Shown piece after piece: positions 24,229 to 33,028 of a DNA stretch of 34,035 nt (the first letter of the stretch is position 1; every line of letters starts with the position of its first letter). Below the pieces are notes generated by a model. That model was not told where the DNA came from, did no database searches, and saw only the letters and a list, made by a program, of their open reading frames with translations. This stretch comes from Thermobifida cellulosilytica TB100. GTDB lineage: Bacteria; Actinomycetota; Actinomycetes; Streptosporangiales; Streptosporangiaceae. The DNA is taken from NCBI RefSeq assembly GCF_001517975.1, contig NZ_KQ950181.1:805430-839464 (forward strand). The letters are read 5' to 3'. Position numbers and translations under genes: made by a program.

Positions 24229-24357
24229 GCTCGCTTCTTCCTTCGCTGCGGTGGGAGGGGCGCCTTCGCCGGGGGCGAGGGGTGCTCGCCGCGGGCGGCC
24301 GCCCACCTCAAGGACGAACCACCACAAACCAGACAAAAGCGGCCAATACGCCAAAGC

Positions 24358-24376
24358 GAAGGTAAGTCTAACCTTA
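24358..24376. promoter_or_regulatory. DmdR/IdeR (DtxR-family) iron box
   Basis: The 19-mer GAAGGTAAG-T-CTAACCTTA matches the IdeR/DmdR consensus (TTAGGTTAG-G-CTAACCTAA) at 14 of 19 positions. On the minus strand TTAGAC within it, followed 17 bp later by TATTGG, gives a promoter that bound repressor would block. It precedes the siderophore importer by 130 bp. Confidence 0.85.
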
Positions 24377-24505
24377 GTCAGAAGAGATTTCAAAAATTTT
24401 GAACCCGCCCGCACCGCGGCGTGCCGCCTGCGGGGCGCACGCGGCACGAGGCCCGGCCGGGAGGCTCCCGTCGGGCGGAGAGCACCGCGGCCCCGGCCGC
24501 CGCGC

Positions 24506-24537
24506 CCGGAGGCGGACCGGCTCCGCCCCGCCTCCGG
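24506..24537. terminator. Stem-loop after the ADH-A-like gene
   Basis: Perfect 10-bp arms 24506-24515 and 24528-24537, 12-base loop, about 65 bp past the stop of the minus-strand dehydrogenase gene. GC-only; no T-run. Confidence 0.45.
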
Positions 24538-24603
24538 CCGGGCTCTGCCGCCAAGTCCCGTGTCCGCGTCCTCCTCCCCAAAGACGGGCACGGAAGCTGC
24601 GGC

Positions 24604-25644
24604 TCACTCCCTCAGGACGCAGGCGGGGGCGACCACGGCGCGGCCGCGCACCTCGCCGCGCTCCAGCCGCTCGTAGGCCAGGGCCGCCTCCTCCAGCGGG
24701 TACTCCTCCACCTCCGCCGTGATGCGGCCGGTGCGGGCGAGGGCCAGGACGTCGTCCAGGTCGGCGCGGGTCCCCCGGTGGGGGGAGCGCACCGTGGCCC
24801 CGGGGGGCAGCGGGCCCCCGGCCGCCGGCAGCCGTCCGCCGCCGTCGCCCACGACGCCGATCTCCCCTCCCGGGCGGAGGCTGCGCGCGGCCGCGCCCAG
24901 GGTGGCGTCGGTGGCGACGAAGTCGAGGACCGCGTCGGCGCCGACGCCGCCGGTGAGCTCGCGCACCTGCTCGGGGACGGTGTCGTCGCCGAGCAGGGCG
25001 ACGTCGGCGCCGGAGCGCAGCGCCAGGTCCAGCTTGTCGGCGGCCAGGTCCACCGCGACGATCCGCGCGGCGCTGAGGGTCCGCAGGATCTGGACCGCCA
25101 GGTGGCCCAGGCCGCCGATCCCCACCACCAGGACCGTGCTGTCGGGCGGCAGCACGGACAGCGCGGAGCGGACCGCGTGGTAGGCGGCCAGCCCGGCCCC
25201 GGTCAGCGGTGCGGCGCGGACCGGGTCGAGGCCGCCCAGGGGGACCAGGCGGCGGGGGTGGTCGACGAGGAGGTAGTCGGCGAGGGCGCCGTCCGCGCCC
25301 GCTCCGGGCTGCCGGACGCCCTCCTCCCAGGCGTGCGGGCAGTGGTTCTCCGCTCCGGCGCGGCAGTGGCGGCAGGTGCCGCAGCCCTGCGGCCCGTACA
25401 CCGCGACCGCGTCCCCCTCGGCCACGTCGCGCACCCCGGCCCCGACGTCCACGACCACGCCGACCGCCTCGCGGCCGAGGGTGAACGGCAGGGGCAGTTC
25501 CTCCGGCGGACGGCCCATCAGCACGAGGTCGGAGCGGCACAGTCCGGCTCCGGTGACCTCCAGGACCACCTGACCGGGACCGGCCGCGGGTGCGGGGACC
25601 TCTTCCAGGTACGGCTTCTTGCCGTCGTAGCGCAGTGCTCTCAT
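24604..25644 (-). CDS. ADH-A-like zinc alcohol dehydrogenase homologue with altered catalytic zinc site
   Basis: 346 aa medium-chain dehydrogenase, most like secondary-alcohol dehydrogenases such as Rhodococcus ADH-A (from memory). The structural zinc cysteines are intact (Cys88, 91, 94, 102, in GCGTCRHCRAGAENHC), as is the NAD(P) motif GIGGLG (175-180). The catalytic zinc site is not: Cys36 is kept, but the usual His of GHE is Arg58 (TLGREAVG), the usual Asp of PLTDAGL is Gly149 (PLTGAGL), and the His after the Cys is Arg37 (GLCRSD). Oxidoreductase activity by the normal zinc mechanism is therefore doubtful. The frame is intact. ATG 25644 has AGGTGA upstream and follows a 40-codon frame by 7 bp. 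Confidence 0.88.
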   Translation of the reverse strand: MRALRYDGKKPYLEEVPAPAAGPGQVVLEVTGAGLCRSDLVLMGRPPEELPLPFTLGREAVGVVVDVGAGVRDVAEGDAVAVYGPQGCGTCRHCRAGAENHCPHAWEEGVRQPGAGADGALADYLLVDHPRRLVPLGGLDPVRAAPLTGAGLAAYHAVRSALSVLPPDSTVLVVGIGGLGHLAVQILRTLSAARIVAVDLAADKLDLALRSGADVALLGDDTVPEQVRELTGGVGADAVLDFVATDATLGAAARSLRPGGEIGVVGDGGGRLPAAGGPLPPGATVRSPHRGTRADLDDVLALARTGRITAEVEEYPLEEAALAYERLERGEVRGRAVVAPACVLRE

Positions 25645-25651
25645 CGGTCAC

Positions 25652-25774
25652 CTAGACAGCAACGGCGGGCGTGCGGGCCCGCCGGTCGGCGTACTGAACG
25701 GCCAGGGCCGCCCGGCCGCTCCCCCCGATCGGGGCGGACGGGTCAGGGAACCGCGTCGTCTCCTGCGTTTCCAT
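25652..25774 (-). CDS. Putative 40-aa coupled small protein or leader peptide
   Basis: Frame begins METQETTRFPDPSAPIGG and ends ARTPAVAV. It has an AAAGG about ten bases before the ATG, high GC at third positions, and its TAG is 7 bp before the dehydrogenase start, so the two would be co-translated. No domain, signal peptide or membrane segment. It does not end in the Val-Tyr of mycofactocin precursors. Function unknown; it could be a leader that couples translation, or a small partner protein. Small size keeps confidence moderate. Confidence 0.45.
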   Translation of the reverse strand: METQETTRFPDPSAPIGGSGRAALAVQYADRRARTPAVAV

Positions 25775-25902
25775 GGACAGCGCCTTTCGTGAGATCAGCC
25801 CGGCCGGTCGCGTCAGGAACAGACGCCCACTGACGACAAATCATTACTACTATTAAAATTAGGACAATTGAAGGTTGTGGGCCGTAAAAATACTTCTGCT
25901 CC

Positions 25903-26047
25903 CGCGGCCCCGCCAGGCCGCCCGCCCGCGCCGACCGCCCCGGGACCGCATCCGACCGGGGCCCTGCACCCCGCCGACGCCTCCGCCGCGCGCCCCCGCT
26001 CCCCGGGTCGTCCGGGGCCGCGGTGCGCGGCCCCGGACGACCTTCTT
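25903..26047 (+). ncRNA. Speculative small RNA ending at a strong hairpin
   Basis: TTGAAG (25868-25873), a 17-bp spacer and TACTTC (25891-25896) could start a transcript near 25903. A 16-bp perfect stem-loop followed by TTCTT would end it near 26047, giving about 145 nt. Both ends are inferred; no RNA family recognised. Confidence 0.2.
26006..26042 (+). terminator. Perfect 16-bp stem-loop followed by TTCTT
   Basis: Arms 26006-26021 and 26027-26042 with a 5-base loop; TTCTT follows on the plus strand, the most intrinsic-terminator-like structure in the window. It is not downstream of any plus-strand gene, which is why it is notable. Confidence 0.6.
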
Positions 26048-26389
26048 CCGATCCCTCCAGGAAAGTCTCCGCACCGGCCGGACGCCCCGACCGGGAACGC
26101 CTCCGGCGCACGCCGACACAGCACCGGACGCTCCTCCCGGCGCCGTCGGCCCGGATGCCGGCGTCCGGGAGCCCCGGAGCACTCCCCTCGCCAAGCACGC
26201 TCCAAGGCCCCCTTCCGCCCCGGGACGGGAACACCTCCGCCCCGGGCCGCATCGGGCACGAACCGCGCCCGATTCAATGACAACCATCATGCTTGTTTAA
26301 CGTCTGTTGGTGTAGTGCCGGTCTCTCGGACCTCCCGCGGCCGCAGGGGCCGCCGCGCGGACCGGGGCCTCCGGCCGCTGTCTGCCGCG

Positions 26390-26424
26390 GGCAACCTCGG
26401 TGCAACCCCGCCGCACCTAGCGTG
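26390..26424 (+). promoter_or_regulatory. GCAAC-repeat activated promoter of the adhP-like gene
   Basis: GGCAAC (26390), 5 bp, TGCAAC (26401), 9 bp, CCTAGCGTG (26416) with -10 TAGCGT at 26418-26423. Same spacing as the aldehyde dehydrogenase promoter at 31201-31234. The repeats occupy the -35 area, suggesting activator dependence. The start codon is about 100 bp downstream. Confidence 0.6.
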
Positions 26425-26532
26425 ACTCCCGTCACTCCCCGGAGGCACGGCAGGCGCTTCGGGACGCGCCCCCTCGCGCGTCCGCCGCGTGCCCTCCGGT
26501 CCGCTCTCCGGCAGGAATCGAGGAACGCCATC

Positions 26533-27546
26533 GTGAAAGCCGCTGTGGTCCACAGCTTCACCGAACCGCTGCGTATCGAGGAACGCGACCTCCCCGCCGT
26601 CGGCCCCGAGCAGGTCCTGGTCCGCATCGAGACCTCGGGACTGTGCCACACCGACATCCACGCCGCGCGGGGCGACTGGCCGGTCAAGCCGTCCCTGCCC
26701 TTCGTCCCCGGCCACGAGGGAATCGGGATCGTGGAGCAGAAGGGCGAACGGGTCGGCCACCTCAGGATCGGCGACCGGGTCGCCATCGCCTGGCTGGCCC
26801 AGGCGTGCGGCCGCTGCGCCCACTGCGTCAGCGGGTGGGAGACCCTCTGCCCCGAGCAGAAGAACAGCGGGTACTCCGTGGACGGCGCCTACGGCGAGTA
26901 CGCCCTCGCCCACGGCGAGTACGTGGTACGGGTCCCCGAGGGCGTCGACCCGCTGGACGCGGCCCCGCTCGCCTGCGCGGGCGTGACCACCTACAAGGCG
27001 GTCAAGGTGTCCGGCGCGCGGCCGGGGACCCGGGTGCTGGTCTCCGGCATCGGCGGGCTGGGCCACCTGGCCCTGCAGTACGCGCGCGTCTTCGGCGCCG
27101 AGACGATCGCCGTCGACGTCACCGACGCCAAGCTCGCCCTCGCCGAGGAGCTGGGCGCCGACCACGTCGTCGACGCGCGGACCAGCGACGTCGCCGCGCA
27201 GGTGCAGCGGCTCGGCGGGGCCGACGCCGCCATCGCCCTGGCCGTCAACAACGCCGCCGTGCGCGCCGCCTACGACTCGCTGCGCCGCGGCGGCTCCCTG
27301 GTCCTGGTGGCGCTGCCCGCGGACGGACGGCTGGAGATCCCGGTGTTCGACCACGTGCTGGGCGGCAAGAAGGTGATCGGCTCGATCGTGGGCACCCGCG
27401 AGGACCTGGCCGAGGTCTTCCGCATCCACCAGCGCGGCGCGACCCGGGTGATCCGCGAGGCCCGCCGCCTGGAGGAGGTCAACGACTGCTTCGCGGAGGT
27501 CCTCGCCGGGAAGGTCACCGCCCGGCTCGTCTTCGACCTGCGCTAG
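26533..27546 (+). CDS. adhP: AdhP-like zinc-dependent alcohol dehydrogenase
   Basis: 337 aa medium-chain dehydrogenase oxidising primary alcohols such as ethanol to aldehydes with NAD. All zinc ligands are present: catalytic Cys38 (GLCHTD), His61 (PGHEGIG) with Glu62, and Cys148 (PLACAGVTTY); structural Cys92, 95, 98 and 106 (CGRCAHCVSGWETLC). The Rossmann motif is GIGGLGHLALQYA. The start is GTG at 26533 with GAGGAA upstream. It is monocistronic and convergent with the XRE gene. Its promoter shares an unusual architecture with that of the aldehyde dehydrogenase at 31157, so the two enzymes probably act in sequence, alcohol to aldehyde to acid. Confidence 0.95.
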   Translation: MKAAVVHSFTEPLRIEERDLPAVGPEQVLVRIETSGLCHTDIHAARGDWPVKPSLPFVPGHEGIGIVEQKGERVGHLRIGDRVAIAWLAQACGRCAHCVSGWETLCPEQKNSGYSVDGAYGEYALAHGEYVVRVPEGVDPLDAAPLACAGVTTYKAVKVSGARPGTRVLVSGIGGLGHLALQYARVFGAETIAVDVTDAKLALAEELGADHVVDARTSDVAAQVQRLGGADAAIALAVNNAAVRAAYDSLRRGGSLVLVALPADGRLEIPVFDHVLGGKKVIGSIVGTREDLAEVFRIHQRGATRVIREARRLEEVNDCFAEVLAGKVTARLVFDLR

Positions 27547-27622
27547 CGCTCCGCCGCAGGGCGGCAGGACCGGGCTGTGCGGCGTCCCGCGCCGGCCGCC
27601 CCGCCGCGGCCTCCGGGCCTGG

Positions 27623-28459
27623 TCAGCCGCCGACCTGGTCGAGGTAGGCCCGGAGCGGCACGAGGCTGTGCCAGAGCTGGTCGAAGTAGCCGGCGTAGTA
27701 GCCGAGGAAGGTCGGGTCCTCGACGCTGAAGCCGTTCAGCTTCTGGTGGGCGCCCCCGGAGAACGCCAGGAAGGCGACGCTGTCGTCGATCAGCGCCATG
27801 TTCTGCCCGTCGGCGCCGGTCGGCCAGCGCAGGACGTTCACCTCGTAGTTGAGCAGGCCGGCGGTCTCCTCGTAGTGGTCGCGGACCCAGGAGAGCATCA
27901 CCGGATCAGGGGTCCCGCCGCTTTCGGGGACGCCGATGATGCGCCGCACGGTCCTCTCGCTGTCCCCGTCCGCGGCGGCGCGCGCCCAGTCCAGGACGGC
28001 GGCGAAGTACTCCGCGGAGGCCGCCGAGGTGTAGTGGGTGGGCGGGTGGCGGCGGATGTAGGTGACGCGGATCTCGGAACGCGCCCTGCGGACCTGCTCG
28101 GCCGCCGCCCGGTAGAACTCCGGGTTGGTGCGGTACCACACCACCGGCAGGGAGGCCCCGCCCCGGGTCGCGGGGGCGGCGCGCCGGCTGCGGCGGATCC
28201 GGTCGAGGCGGCGGTAGGTCTCCTCCCAGCGCCCCCGCCACTGCCCGGGGGACTGCCCGCAGGCCCGGACCAGCCGCGACAGCAGCTCCCAGTTGGGGAA
28301 CCTGCGCCCGTTGAGGATGTCGGAGACCGTGGTGCGCCCGCACCCCATCTGCCTGGCGAGGCTCTCCTCGGTGGGCTGCCCCGCCTGTAGGCGCAGGACC
28401 CGCAGTTGCTCGGCGAAGTCCAACTGCGGCTGGGGGAACGGACCGGGCGGTGTGGGCAT
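27623..28459 (-). CDS. XRE-family regulator with C-terminal DUF5919-like domain
   Basis: 278 aa. Residues about 15-70 form a Cro/C1-type helix-turn-helix: FAEQLRVLRLQAGQPTEESLARQMGCGRTTVSDILNGRRFPNWELL in parts. An Arg-rich linker (DRIRRSRRAAPATRGG) follows. The C-terminal ~170 residues (VVWYRTNPEFYRAAAEQVRRARSEIRVTYIRRHPP..., ALIDDSVAFLAFSGGAHQKLNGFSVEDPTFLGYYAGYFDQLW in parts) resemble the PLD-like DUF5919 module found on actinomycete regulators; the domain name is from memory. The start ATG has TGAGGT upstream. Divergent from small genes across a region with six TCCGA-type motifs that may be its operators. Role unknown. Confidence 0.8.
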   Translation of the reverse strand: MPTPPGPFPQPQLDFAEQLRVLRLQAGQPTEESLARQMGCGRTTVSDILNGRRFPNWELLSRLVRACGQSPGQWRGRWEETYRRLDRIRRSRRAAPATRGGASLPVVWYRTNPEFYRAAAEQVRRARSEIRVTYIRRHPPTHYTSAASAEYFAAVLDWARAAADGDSERTVRRIIGVPESGGTPDPVMLSWVRDHYEETAGLLNYEVNVLRWPTGADGQNMALIDDSVAFLAFSGGAHQKLNGFSVEDPTFLGYYAGYFDQLWHSLVPLRAYLDQVGG

Positions 28460-28522
28460 GCGGACCTCAGGACGGACGGCGGTGTCTCCCGTTGTCTTCT
28501 TTTTCCTACCGCTGCCGCCCCG

Positions 28523-28639
28523 TTCCGAACCTTTCCCTCCCGCTTTTCGCCGTTTTCCGATCGGCGTCGAGAAAACGGATATCCGACACCGGAGCAGGTC
28601 ATTATCGGAACAAATCCGAAAAAGGAGCGGGGTTCGGAA
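28523..28639. promoter_or_regulatory. Cluster of six TCCGA-type motifs upstream of the XRE gene
   Basis: WTCCGAW or its complement occurs at 28523, 28555, 28581, 28604, 28614 and 28633. Two form a perfect inverted repeat TCGGA-ACAAA-TCCGA (28605-28619); the outermost pair is part of a 12-bp inverted repeat (CCGTTCCGAACC and GGTTCGGAACGG). Candidate operators for the adjacent XRE protein. Confidence 0.45.
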
Positions 28640-28732
28640 CGGAGCCGCGCCCCGCCCTCGCGAGAAGCGCTCCCGGCTCTGCCGCACGCTCCGAGCCGGA
28701 CGGCCCGCGCACCGAGTGTCCAGGAGCATCCC

Positions 28733-29131
28733 GTGCCCGTGCCTGCCCGAACACCTCCCGGGGAGGGCGGCGAGCCCGCCCCTCCCTGGTTCCTGCCCGT
28801 ACTGGCGGCCAGCCTCGTCCTCACCGCGCTGGGAGCGGACCCGCTCGTGGTCCTCGCCGCCGTCACCACCGCGGTGTCGTTCCCCCCGGAAAGGAGCCGA
28901 TTCCGTGCACCTGCTGAAGTGCCCGTACTGCGCGCGGACCACCCCGCACACCGAACTGTCCGTCCTGCCGGCCTTCGACTGCGCCGGGCAGCTCCTCGTC
29001 GTCTTCACCACCTACCGGTGCCACCGCTGCGGGCGCCGGCACCGGACCAGGACCGCCCGCTGATCCGGCGCCGCCGTCCCCCGCACGGCCCCGCCCCCGC
29101 ATGGCTGCGGGACCGCGGCGCGTCCCGCTAG
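28733..29131 (+). CDS. Doubtful small membrane protein overlapping the zinc-ribbon gene
   Basis: Frame of 132 codons from GTG 28733 with AGGAG six bases upstream. Its first 55 residues have good codon bias and one hydrophobic stretch (WFLPVLAASLVLTALGADPLVVLAAVTTAVSF). After residue 57 it runs in another frame across the whole zinc-ribbon gene and becomes Arg/Pro-rich, which looks non-coding. Either only the N-terminal part matters, or a frameshift in nature or sequencing hides a shorter or fused product. Confidence 0.3.
   Translation: MPVPARTPPGEGGEPAPPWFLPVLAASLVLTALGADPLVVLAAVTTAVSFPPERSRFRAPAEVPVLRADHPAHRTVRPAGLRLRRAAPRRLHHLPVPPLRAPAPDQDRPLIRRRRPPHGPAPAWLRDRGASR
28905..29063 (+). CDS. 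Small zinc-ribbon protein
   Basis: 52 aa starting MHLLKCPYCARTTPH and ending YRCHRCGRRHRTRTAR. Two CxxC knuckles, Cys6/Cys9 and Cys39/Cys42, would bind one zinc; the Arg/His-rich tail could contact nucleic acid. The start is GTG with AAAGGAG nine bases upstream, a strong ribosome site. No family recognised beyond the zinc-ribbon pattern. It follows the divergent XRE promoter region and precedes a terminator, so it may be in the same small transcript as the doubtful frame at 28733. Confidence 0.6.
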   Translation: MHLLKCPYCARTTPHTELSVLPAFDCAGQLLVVFTTYRCHRCGRRHRTRTAR

Positions 29132-29158
29132 CCGCCGCACCGGCAGACCCGCCCGCCG

Positions 29159-29199
29159 CGCCTTCGGGCCGAGCACCCCGCGCTCCCGGCCCGAAGGCG
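29159..29199. terminator. Stem-loop between convergent transcripts
   Basis: Perfect 13-bp arms 29159-29171 and 29187-29199 with a 15-base loop, between the plus-strand zinc-ribbon gene and the 3' end of the minus-strand DUF779 gene. Likely serves both directions. Confidence 0.6.
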
Positions 29200-29244
29200 T
29201 CCCCGGGGCGCGGGCGCGGCCTCCCCCGCACCCGCGCCCCGCCG

Positions 29245-29631
29245 TCACGGCTCCAGCGCGGCCGGCTCCTCCTCGTCCAGCAGCCGGGAGCGGACGACGA
29301 ACCGCACCCCCTCGGGGGCCTCCACCGAGAAGCCGCTGCCCCGCCCCTCGACCACGTCGATGGTCAGGTGGGTGTGCCGCCAGTAGGCGAACTGCGCCCT
29401 CGACATCCACACCCCGACCGGCTGCTCCAGGCCGTCGACCCGCAGGTCCCCCAGGTGCACGTCGGCGGCCCCGAGCCGGAACTCCCCCACCGGGTAGCAC
29501 ATCGGCGCACTGCCGTCGCAGCACCCGCCGGACTGGTGGAACATCAGCGGGCCGTGGCGCCGGGTCAACCGGACCAGCAGCTCGGCCGCCGCAGCGGTCA
29601 GCGCCACGCGCCCCACCCGTTGCGCGGCCAC
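29245..29631 (-). CDS. DUF779 domain protein
   Basis: 128 aa. DUF779 proteins are often encoded beside acetaldehyde-type dehydrogenases; their role is not established. Typical features are the Cys-rich HQSGGCCDGSAPMCYP segment (about residues 31-46), GVWMSRAQFAYWRHTHLTIDVVEGRG and GFSVEAPEGVRFVVRSRLL. The start is GTG at 29631, 2 bp after the dehydrogenase stop with no good ribosome site, so it is probably translated by coupling. The cysteines suggest metal binding, but that is inference. Confidence 0.88.
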   Translation of the reverse strand: MAAQRVGRVALTAAAAELLVRLTRRHGPLMFHQSGGCCDGSAPMCYPVGEFRLGAADVHLGDLRVDGLEQPVGVWMSRAQFAYWRHTHLTIDVVEGRGSGFSVEAPEGVRFVVRSRLLDEEEPAALEP

Positions 29632-29633
29632 GG

Positions 29634-31157
<1,524 letters not shown>

Positions 31158-31200
31158 TGCTGCTTCCTCCTCCAGACACGCATCTGATGTGTGCTGCGCC

Positions 31201-31234
31201 ACACTAGGAACGGAAGCGTTGCAGTCCCGTTGCA
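31201..31234 (-). promoter_or_regulatory. GCAAC-repeat activated promoter of the aldehyde dehydrogenase gene
   Basis: Read on the minus strand: TGCAAC (31234-31229), 5 bp, TGCAAC (31223-31218), 9 bp, CCTAGTGTG, with -10 TAGTGT at 31206-31201. Element order and spacing equal those at 26390-26424. The start codon is about 37 bp past the expected transcription start. Confidence 0.62.
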
Positions 31235-31435
31235 TCCGAACCGCCCTCGCCCGCCCCTCCACAGTGACCCAGGTCACCATGGAGAACCCGGCGGACCGCC
31301 GCCCCCGGCCGGCGCCTCGGGGACCTGCGCGGTCTTGCCCTCCAGGCGTTTTGCGGTCATGATCCGCAGCACGGACACCGGACGTGTCCGGCCACCCGCA
31401 CGCCACGACCGCTCTGCCCACCGGACGGTGACAAC

Positions 31436-33028
31436 ATGTCCGCTTCTTCGGGTCTCCCCTCCGGGCCGGGCCGCGCACGGGCACCGCAGCGGCCCTGTCC
31501 CCACGCGCTGCACCGCGCCCACGAGAACTTGCGCGGCGGCGCACACAACGGCGGCACCCTGCGTTCCGTGGTGTCCGCCTCCTGGAACCGCTCCCTGCGC
31601 GCCCGCGTCGACCCCGAGGGCAGCGCCCCTCCCCTCGTCTACGGCCCCGCCGAACTGCGCGAGGTCCGCTCCGCCCACCCGCTGGCCGCCGTCGTGCCGA
31701 CCCTGCACCGCATCCTCGACTCCGCGGTGGACGCCTCCGCCCAACTGTTCATCGTCACCGACGCCGACGGCCGCATCCTGTGGCGCGAGGGCGCCGCCCC
31801 GGTGCGCACCGCGGCCGACCGGGTGCTGCTCACCGAGGGCACCCAGTGGCGCGAGGACACCATCGGCACCAACGCCATGGGCACCGCCCTGGCCACCGGC
31901 CAGCCCGTGCAGATCTACTCCGCCGAACACCTCGTGCACGCCTACCACACCTGGACCTGCGCGGCCTGCCCGATCACCGACCCCGACACCGGCCGCATGC
32001 TCGGCACCATCGACGTCAGCGGCCAGCAGGACAGCGTGCACCCGGCGATGGTGCAACTGGTGTCGGCCGCCGCCGAACTCGCCGAACAGGAACTGCGGGT
32101 GCGCATGATGGTCGCCGACCAGCGGCTGCGCGAACACCGCCTGCCCGACCTGCACCGCCTCGGCGGCCAGCCCGGAGCACTCCTCAGCCAGAGCGGACGG
32201 GTCATCGCCACGCACCGCCGCGAGGACTGCCCCGTCACGCTGCCCGAACGGGTGGACACCTCCCACGGCAGCGGCCGCATCGACCTGGGCGGCGGCGTGC
32301 ACGGCACCCTGGAGCCGCTGCCCGAGGGGTGGCTGCTGCGCCTGCCCCGCCCCACAGCGCGCACCGCACCCCGCAGCACCGCCCGGACGCCCACCGGAAG
32401 CACGCCCGCCCCCCGGCCCCGCACCGGGGGCGCCCCGGACGCGACCGGACCGCTGGCGCTGCACCTGCTGGGCCCAGACTCCCCCGTCGTCCGGCTGGGC
32501 GGCCGCCGCCTGCCCGTGTCGCTGCGCCACGCCGAGATCCTCGCCCTGCTCGCCCTCCACCCGGAGGGGCGCACCGCCGAACAGTTGGCGCTGGGCCTCT
32601 ACGGCGAGAACGGCAACCCCGCCACCGTCCGCGTCGAGGTGCACCGGCTGCGCGCCCAGCTCGGCCGCCGCGTCCTGCTCACCCGCCCCTACCGGCTCGC
32701 CGACGCCCCCGACTGCGACCTGCTGAGGGTGCGCGCCCGCCTGGCCGCGGGCGACGTGCGCGCGGCGCTGGCCGCCTACCGGGGCGAACTGCTGTCGCGC
32801 TCGGAGGCCCCGGAGATCCGCGCGGTCCGCGACGAGGTCGCGGCCACCCTGCGCACCAGCGTCCTGGAGCTCGGCGACAGCGACCTGCTGTGGCAACTGG
32901 CCTGCCGCGACCTGGGCCGCGAGGACGTGGCGGTGCTGGAGGCCCTGGCCACGGCCCTGCCCCGCACCTCACCGCGCCGCGCCAGCGCGGTGCAGCGGCT
33001 CAACGCGCTGCTGGCCGCCGACGGCTAG
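31436..33028 (+). CDS. GAF-domain transcriptional activator with SARP-like C-terminal DNA-binding domain
   Basis: 530 aa. Residues about 40-220 match the sensory part of AcoR-type activators of acetoin/alcohol genes: [16 protein letters not shown], then a GAF domain with [36 protein letters not shown] and [26 protein letters not shown], each read in parts. Unlike AcoR there is no AAA+ ATPase and no Fis helix. After a Pro/Thr-rich linker (about 315-345) comes [28 protein letters not shown], then [14 protein letters not shown] and LLTRPYRLA, a winged helix of SARP type, followed by a short helical region. Divergent from the aldehyde dehydrogenase, it is the likely activator of the GCAAC promoters. 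Confidence 0.85.
   Translation: MSASSGLPSGPGRARAPQRPCPHALHRAHENLRGGAHNGGTLRSVVSASWNRSLRARVDPEGSAPPLVYGPAELREVRSAHPLAAVVPTLHRILDSAVDASAQLFIVTDADGRILWREGAAPVRTAADRVLLTEGTQWREDTIGTNAMGTALATGQPVQIYSAEHLVHAYHTWTCAACPITDPDTGRMLGTIDVSGQQDSVHPAMVQLVSAAAELAEQELRVRMMVADQRLREHRLPDLHRLGGQPGALLSQSGRVIATHRREDCPVTLPERVDTSHGSGRIDLGGGVHGTLEPLPEGWLLRLPRPTARTAPRSTARTPTGSTPAPRPRTGGAPDATGPLALHLLGPDSPVVRLGGRRLPVSLRHAEILALLALHPEGRTAEQLALGLYGENGNPATVRVEVHRLRAQLGRRVLLTRPYRLADAPDCDLLRVRARLAAGDVRAALAAYRGELLSRSEAPEIRAVRDEVAATLRTSVLELGDSDLLWQLACRDLGREDVAVLEALATALPRTSPRRASAVQRLNALLAADG

Larger units (their letters stand above)
24229..24603. other. Gene-free stretch: iron-regulated promoter plus terminator of the ADH-A-like gene
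   Basis: About 375 bp with no convincing gene. The left part is the promoter of the iron importer, AT-rich from 24310 to 24400. The right part is GC-rich and holds a hairpin for the minus-strand transcript coming from 25644. Confidence 0.6.
25775..26532. other. Long intergenic region between divergent alcohol dehydrogenase genes
   Basis: Roughly 760 bp without a convincing protein gene; open frames here are Pro/Arg/Ala-rich and run on both strands. It contains two AT-rich islands (25835-25900 and 26270-26310) that look like promoters, a 16-bp perfect stem-loop at 26006-26042, and the GCAAC-type activated promoter at 26390-26424. Confidence 0.6.

Noticed and set aside
25652-25774. Mycofactocin (MftA) precursor
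   Set aside because: Small frame beside a dehydrogenase, but it lacks the conserved C-terminal Val-Tyr and no mycofactocin maturase genes are present.
25868-26425. 185-codon plus-strand frame in the intergenic region
   Set aside because: Low-complexity Pro/Arg/Ser sequence, no ribosome site, overlaps frames of similar quality on the other strand and the stem-loop and promoter elements.
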